A DNA stretch of 64,000 bases from assembly GCA_038496445.1 (NCBI GenBank), contig JALMLS010000627.1:124001-188000 (forward strand), given 5' to 3'. Each line of letters opens with the position of its first letter. Within the stretch, counting starts at the first letter, position 1. Below the pieces are notes generated by a model, which had not been told where the DNA came from, made no database searches, and was given only the letters and a program-made list of their open reading frames with translations. The stretch is from Trichosphaerium sp. ATCC 40318 (Eukaryota > Discosea > Flabellinia > Trichosidae). Position numbers and translations under genes: made by a program. Below, one piece after another: positions 58,658 through 64,000 of the stretch.

Positions 58658-60550
58658 ATGTTATTTCAATTATTAACACCGCAACAAAGGGAAATAACAA
58701 CGGATACCTGTGACTATTGCGGAGAAGCTTGTAAGACTATAAAGAAGTGCTCTGGATGTACCTTAGCGATATATTGTTCACGAGCATGCCAAGTAAGTAC
58801 ATATCGGATATTATTAACTCTCGGGGCTGCAGTCGCTCATAGCTACGTAGGTATCTGACTGGCAGCGTCATAAAACTCAGTGTACATCTTACGACAATGT
58901 TGAGGAGACTATAGAGCTCTCAACCTATGTAGAAGACACCAAGAGTAAACGGACTACGCTAAAACAAGCAGCACAAAAGATACTTCGAGAAAAGATTGCT
59001 ACAAAAAAGAATGCTGTTTCAAATGGAGGCTTAGACCCTGAAAGTACGTTTAAGCAGTTATAAGATAACCGATTTTCTGTATTTCGTTATATTTGTCAGT
59101 CGACGAGTTTCCACTTACCGTTTTTAGCCTTAATAGAAGAGCTAGGCGTAGAAACACGCTACAACGCGAATAGATCATTATCTAACGTAGAAATTACAAA
59201 TTGTAAAAATTCAGTAGCGGCTATGACAAAAGGACTTCATGAACAACAACCTAATCGTACGTCGCGTTAAAAACTATTTCTCTTTTGTATACAGTGTACA
59301 AAAAAATTTTGGATCCAAAATTTGAAACATTTTCGTTGAGATTTCACTTCCTCTTATTGTGTACTACTAGCCACCTTCGAAAATGCATTATATAGGTTCA
59401 TGTACTACTGTAGAACAGATGAATGCATGAAAACAATGGTTGACTTGCAGGTACGTTGTGATTTGATATTAAAAAAAAAATTATTGTTTTTACGAAAAAA
59501 AAAATAGATCATAAGTTCAAGTGTTTGTTGCTGCATGTATCTAAAACGATTTCAGTACATTGTTGTATAAATACTAACGAAATTTTTTTTAAATTTGTAG
59601 GCGCTTAGTATCTGTAAGATGTGTATTTTTTTGGCTGCTTACAATGTCAATTTCAAACCAGAAGCTACAATAGAAAATAGAACAAAACTTACATGGGTTG
59701 GTGTATACTGCATTGCTAAGTTAAGCATGAATCATCGCGTGGCTGAATACTTTGTAAAACAAGGCGTTCATAAGGTAAACTATCTAATACAAGGGTGTCT
59801 TTTTGACAAACAAAAAAAAAAATCACCAAAATGATCTTTTCCTGTCCTTCCTTTTTATTTTTTCATCTCGCTTTCTTGGGTTTTGTTTAAGCTTGTGAGT
59901 GAAGTTAAATAGATCACGTTTATGCTATTTTGCGCTTTATATCGTATATAACATTTATAATAGGGCATGTATCGCTTGGCAATAAATCCAGGAGCAACTG
60001 AAATGATGAGATTCTGGTGCTGGCAGTGTGTAACAGAGCTCGCTACAATTGATCTACCAGATACCCCAGCGAACGTAGCAAGACATGCCATACGTTTCCT
60101 ATTGTCAGAAAAGGCACAGGAGCTATACACGTTCACCGAAGCTTGTACGTTCTTCCCGGAGTTATTTTTTTGTTTCACACCGATCTTTTTACACACGTGA
60201 CGCAATGTACTTCCAAAGAAAGATCTAACTCTGTTTTTTATATAGCTGATAACCTTGGCGCTGTAGAAACAAGTGTACCTTATTGTTACGCTGGATTAAG
60301 GTTTTTGAGTGCTATGACGATGTTTTGGAAAATAGACCTTCAACAACATGGTTTGGTTCCGCTTTCACTTGGTCCATATATAAATCACAAGGATGGTCAT
60401 ATAAGGAGGCTTGCTAAGGTTCTATCTCTTAATTCTATTGACCAACCTTCTGCTGAAGAGTGGAATAAGAAATATAGTAATGAACGTGTTTCAGAGACGT
60501 GGCATACAAGATTTCAGCTAAAACGATTCCTCACAACTGACGAAGCTTGA
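58658..60550 (+). CDS. MYND zinc-finger protein
   Basis: Starts MLFQLLTPQQREITTDT. The MYND finger spans exons 1-2: CDYCGEACKTIKKCSGC, LAIYCSRACQ, then VSDWQRHKTQC, giving the C4-C2HC set. MYND fingers bind Pro-rich partners, often in chromatin or protein-quality complexes. The rest (~400 aa over seven exons) is helical, ARM-repeat-like: FENALYRFMYYCRTDECMKT, ALSICKMCIFLAAYNVNF, GMYRLAINPGATEMMRFWCW, VARHAIRFLLSEKAQELYTF, DNLGAVETSVPYCYAGLRFL. The end is LKRFLTTDEA, stop 60550. There is no SET domain, so it is not a SMYD methyltransferase. Confidence 0.75.
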
Positions 60551-60923
60551 AAGAAAAAAAAACACCTACACAAAAACAAATGTCCAGCACCTGTATAATA
60601 ATTAAAGCGTATGTAAACTAGTACCTTGAACGAACATTGCTTTATCACCTTGAAGTTTGCAAGAACAAGTTCATAGTATGTCAACCTACCAAGGCAGATT
60701 CTGTAGCTTCTGTCGCTAACAGTCCGTCTTTTATTACGCGCTTACACTGTATAAATGAGATAGTTTATAGTAGCTTTGAATAAGTAATCGATAGGTACGC
60801 ACAAGTAAGTTAAAGGCGATAAGGTACATAATTTGAAAAAAACAATTAATTGGAAAACTCGCTAATTTTCGGTGCTACAAGTATTTCAAGTAAGCGTCCA
60901 ACAGCTACTTGCTGAAACGTTCA

Positions 60924-61699
60924 TTACATCTCCTTTTCGCCGATTTTTAATCGTGTTCTATTAATTAGCTGCGTAACCTTCAAACCTTTAACTGCTTTAC
61001 AGAACCATACACATTTGAGTATTGGGGGAAGTTGTATTCTGGTTTCTCCCTTCAAGCTAACTGATATCTTCCCTACAAACCTGTATAGCGTGCCCTCCTC
61101 GATACGTGGTCTGGTACTAGGGCCATTCTACAAACACAATCAGAGCAAGTAGCTGCAAAGTGACTGTACCCAATATTCTATCTTGATGGACTCTCCGTTG
61201 TTATTAATGACAGTACATCCAAAGAAGTGATTAGAGGACCTTACTTGCGCAGTTTTTGTATCGATAAAACCTGATAAGAGTAAGAAAAGTAGAGTTGTTC
61301 GTCATACCATAGATCTCTACATAGTGTATCTTAAGTTCCTTCAAACCTCTAATAATAACGTCCCTATCGTAAGGACCAATCCGTCTCGCCTATTGGAACC
61401 AATTTAATCAGCGACTACGCGCAAAGTGGTTTGCATTCAAGTACATTATGAGCCATTGGTATTGATAGCGTGTGTATTATCTTTTCGTGTTGGAATTTGA
61501 GGTTTGGCTGCTCGAAGATCGGGAAGAAATCCCTTCCAAACTCATCTTTAGCCTTACCAAAAGAACTCAAAGGCTTGTTTCTCGTATCTCTTGCGTAGGG
61601 ATTCAAACTCTTTTTCAGCTGAGGCGTTAAAGCAAGCTTGAACGGTTTCTGAGGCGGGTAGCCTTTGACGAACTTTAGTTCTCTAGTCATCTTGGACAT
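60924..61699 (-). CDS. Hypothetical protein, possible OB-fold
   Basis: Starts at 61699 (MSKMTRELKFVKGYPPQKPF). After a basic N-terminal region (LTPQLKKSLNPYARDTRNKP), three exons join in phase: RRIGPYDRDVIIRGLKELKI, HYVEIYG; FIDTKTAQVRSSNHFFGCTV, ESIKIEYW; TRPRIEEGTLYRFVGKISVS, GETRIQLPPILKCVWFCKAV, ending LKIGEKEM. The alternating strands, with 'Y.FVGKI' and a strand on each side, suggest a single-strand nucleic-acid-binding OB-fold of the RPA/Stn1/RMI sort. This is a pattern guess only. About 190-220 residues depending on whether 61415-61560 is exon or intron. Confidence 0.5.
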
Positions 61700-62097
61700 T
61701 GAAGAGCCCTCTAAACTATAACTTAGTGCTCTCGTTAACTCTGTTAAGTAAGGGCGCAAAAAACAATAAGTACTGTACTAAAAACAATAAATATTTGAAG
61801 GAATGCCAAAAGCAATCGAACGGATGGAATGACTGTCAAATTTTGTGCTTAGTGTCTAAGCTAAAAACAAACATTATCTATTGCCTTCTGGATGTGACAA
61901 ACAAACAAAACAGATTGTAGGAAACAATCTTGGTCAGTTTTATTAAGAGTCAGACAGCAAAAAAACAACACTACAAACAAAAAAGCTTGTCTGCAGACCC
62001 TGTTTGCTATAGGCTGTTTGGTGAGTGATTATGCCTGAATTAGCCCACCTCCTTTCCTCTAAAACGTCCATAAAACGCAAGCTGTCCAACCATTCTA
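61700..62097. other. Intergenic, no gene seen
   Basis: About 400 nt, A-rich, nothing recognised. Confidence 0.45.
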
Positions 62098-62871
62098 TCA
62101 ACACATTCTGCCAGACACATAATTAAATTTTCCTTGTAAGGTTCCATCTCCATTCCATGTTGTAAACTCTCCTTCCTTCTTACCATCAACATAATGACAA
62201 TGTGTCCAAAGCTGACCATCGTAATACCAATTCATATATTCTCCTTCAATTTTACCATTAACGTATGTACACTGTTTTTCTAACTGACCATCAATATGCC
62301 AGTGCCTGTAAACTCCTTCTCTTTTACCATTATCATAACAACATTTCTCTTCATAATTGCCATTAGTATGCCATCTGGTATACTCTCCATGTATTTTACC
62401 ATCAACATAATTACTATTCAATTGTATTTGATTGGTAGGATACCAACGCTTGTAACTTCCTTGTAGTTTACCATTGACATAATTACATTGTTCCCACACT
62501 CTTCCATTTGCATACCAACGGTTACTCTCTCCTTCTTGTTTACCATCTACATAATGGCATTGTGTCAATACTTGTCCATTCTCATACCAAGTAATTGACT
62601 CTCCATCACGTTGACCGTGTTTCCAATACTCTTTGGATACAAGGTGTAGGTTTGAGATGTTAAAGAACTCAACTTCTTTTTTTTTAAGCCATTTACTGTG
62701 TTTCTTCAAATCGTAATCAAACCTTGTTGTAATGGCAGCTTGTTTTGATAATAGAGGCCATTTTTTATATATCTCAAAGTCCAAGTCAATGATATCGAGA
62801 TGTATTTCCAGTGGAAGAAGCAGGAGACCATTGATATTTCCCAAATTACAAAATTCGGTATTAGAGGTCAT
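62098..62871 (-). CDS. F-box-like / YwqK-type MORN repeat protein
   Basis: Intronless, 257 codons from the ATG at 62871 (MTSNTEFCNLGNINGLLLLP). An F-box-like segment (LPLEIHLDIIDLDFEIYKKW, LLSKQAAITTRFDYDLKKHS) precedes seven tandem ~23-residue YwqK/MORN-variant units. Examples are YWKHGQRDGESITWYENGQV, HYVDGKQEGESNRWYANGRV and NYVNGKLQGSYKRWYPTNQI; the last is YVDGKKEGEFTTWNGDGTLQ. It is a paralogue of 40233-40745. Repeat wording (WYENGQ, YVDGK.EGE) strongly resembles MORN-type proteins of Marseilleviridae. The absence of introns in an intron-dense region fits horizontal origin, but that is an inference. Confidence 0.75.
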   Translation of the reverse strand: MTSNTEFCNLGNINGLLLLPLEIHLDIIDLDFEIYKKWPLLSKQAAITTRFDYDLKKHSKWLKKKEVEFFNISNLHLVSKEYWKHGQRDGESITWYENGQVLTQCHYVDGKQEGESNRWYANGRVWEQCNYVNGKLQGSYKRWYPTNQIQLNSNYVDGKIHGEYTRWHTNGNYEEKCCYDNGKREGVYRHWHIDGQLEKQCTYVNGKIEGEYMNWYYDGQLWTHCHYVDGKKEGEFTTWNGDGTLQGKFNYVSGRMC

Positions 62872-63150
62872 GACCTCTTTATACAAAGGTATTTTAGAGC
62901 AAAAACGCTACAATACGCCAATACGGTACGTACTAGATAGCTGTGTGCCGTATTCAGCGCTACACAGTCCACTAATCACCTTTACGTTAGGTTTACGATA
63001 ATACCACGTACAATGGAACAGTGTACAAAGCTCTGGTCAATGCTAGTACCAACGAGTCGGTCCTCTGAGACTAAGATTGACTGAAGTCAAAATACACTGT
63101 TTCAATCATTTCGAGACTTATTACAACAGCTTACTCTCCGCACTACAATC

Positions 63151-64000
63151 ATGAATTTCTTACGTATTTCAGTTGAACACGTGCTAGCATACTATCGTGA
63201 AAGCCACCGAGAAGTATTTGATAAAATTACTGAAGAACGTAAAGAAACATTTGTAAAACAACTTGAAAATACTCTAGATGACATAAATACAAGTCTCCTA
63301 AATCAGCTTGATCATTTTATTTACAACCACACTGATACCGTCATAAACGTAAAGAGTGATACGTACACAAGACATTCAGAAGGTTTAAAGCAACCAAAAT
63401 CGAAATTAAGAAGATCCAGGTATTTTTTGTTATTTTTTTGGTTTTTCGTCTTTGATCTTTCTTCTTTTTCTTCTCTTTTGTTCTCTGTTTGCTTTTTTGT
63501 ACTAACATCTTTTAGAAGAACCACGAGAACAGCTTTCATGTTTGAACCTGAACCACATATTCTTGATTTTCCAGTTGAAGTTATTTCAAACATTGTACAA
63601 AAAACTCGTGGAAAAGATAGATTTCCTGTTGCTCAATCGTGTCATCTTATGGCTGATATTATTCATGATATTGTCGGATACAAAAAGATTAAAGTTAGAA
63701 ACCTAGATGACATGTTGAGTATAAGAAAGTACAAGGGTATAATGAACAATAGTATTATTAGGCTCAGGTTCAAGAGCAGCTTGTTCTCTCTGTTATCGGG
63801 ATGTCGTAAGATTGATTCACATTTATTTACTACTTTGAAGGATGATGATCTGAAGGCTTTTGAAGGGGTTCGTTACTTCGACATGGAAGCCCACACCAAA
63901 GTGACAGCTATAGGTCTCAAAGCACTCAAAGGAGTCCACACTATTAACCTCAGTCGCTGTGCAAACTTAACAGATGAGGGCGTACAGGCACTGGCTGGAG
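63151..64000 (+). CDS. F-box / leucine-rich-repeat protein (cut by window end)
   Basis: Exon 1 is 63151-63419 (MNFLRISVEHVLAYYRESHR ... QLENTLDDINTSLLNQLDHF), a helical N-terminus. Exon 2 runs from 63516 past the window end. It carries an F-box (HILDFPVEVISNIVQKTRGK ... AQSCHLMADIIHDIVGYKK), then LRR units: LTDEGVQALAG preceded by LKALKGVHTINLSRCANLTD. In this family type the F-box links to Skp1 and LRRs select the substrate for SCF ubiquitination. The GVHTINLS... phrasing is typical of expanded, near-identical repeat families. The 3' end is not visible. Confidence 0.75.
   Translation, partial: MNFLRISVEHVLAYYRESHREVFDKITEERKETFVKQLENTLDDINTSLLNQLDHFIYNHTDTVINVKSDTYTRHSEGLKQPKSKLRRSRYFLLFFWFFVFDLSSFSSLLFSVCFFVLTSFRRTTRTAFMFEPEPHILDFPVEVISNIVQKTRGKDRFPVAQSCHLMADIIHDIVGYKKIKVRNLDDMLSIRKYKGIMNNSIIRLRFKSSLFSLLSGCRKIDSHLFTTLKDDDLKAFEGVRYFDMEAHTKVTAIGLKALKGVHTINLSRCANLTDEGVQALAG

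Overview
This is a compact nuclear segment from a unicellular, AT-rich eukaryote (a protist or very early-diverging fungus-like lineage; I cannot place it further). The evidence is that nearly every recognisable gene is broken by introns of about 30-60 nt, usually starting GTACGT/GTAAGT/GTGAGT and ending TAG, often after a CTAAT/CTAAC branch-like motif. The gene set is wholly eukaryotic: Rab GDI, BET bromodomain, CLC channel, TTL, FYVE, PINK1-like kinase, mitochondrial PDH E1-alpha. I saw no ribosomal RNA, CRISPR array or operon, and no convincing tRNA. Gene models below were spliced by hand, so inner junctions of long genes are approximate.

Left part (1-22.8 kb): the end of a short-chain dehydrogenase; a hypothetical gene; an expansin-like, GPI-anchored wall protein; an RNA ligase; two poorly resolved genes; a phytanoyl-CoA dioxygenase-like oxygenase; a FYVE-pseudokinase-WH2 (PXK-like) gene divergent from a PINK1-like kinase; a TIG-domain surface receptor; a TIGR03792-like small protein; a CLC chloride channel; and an acidic hypothetical gene.

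Middle part (22.4-40.1 kb): two copies of a foldback (palindromic) element at 23.2-24.0 and 37.4-39.2 kb; two unrelated genes that share one ~380 bp 5' block in inverted orientation (22.4 and 31.1 kb); an F-box/RGS fusion; a tubulin-tyrosine-ligase-like enzyme; PDH E1-alpha; a small MGSCC lipid-anchor-type protein; a BET protein; Rab GDI; and short hairpin-rich intervals.

Right part (40.2-64 kb): an F-box/YwqK-MORN-type gene, two surface proteins, a six-repeat protein with an EYQGEQH nuclease-like C-terminus, a basic hypothetical protein, and then the most unusual locus, a 7.2 kb gene (49.0-56.2 kb). It joins a bacterial-style VIT-vWA-helical-DUF2135 protein to two separated pieces of actin with a long disordered insert. 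dUTPase, a MYND protein, a possible OB-fold protein, a second YwqK-MORN gene and an F-box/LRR gene cut by the window edge follow.

Functionally the window mixes housekeeping genes with lineage-specific surface, ubiquitin-adaptor (F-box) and giant-virus-like repeat genes. Several intron donors are GC rather than GT, and the palindrome CACGTG is conspicuously frequent in introns and intergenic DNA.
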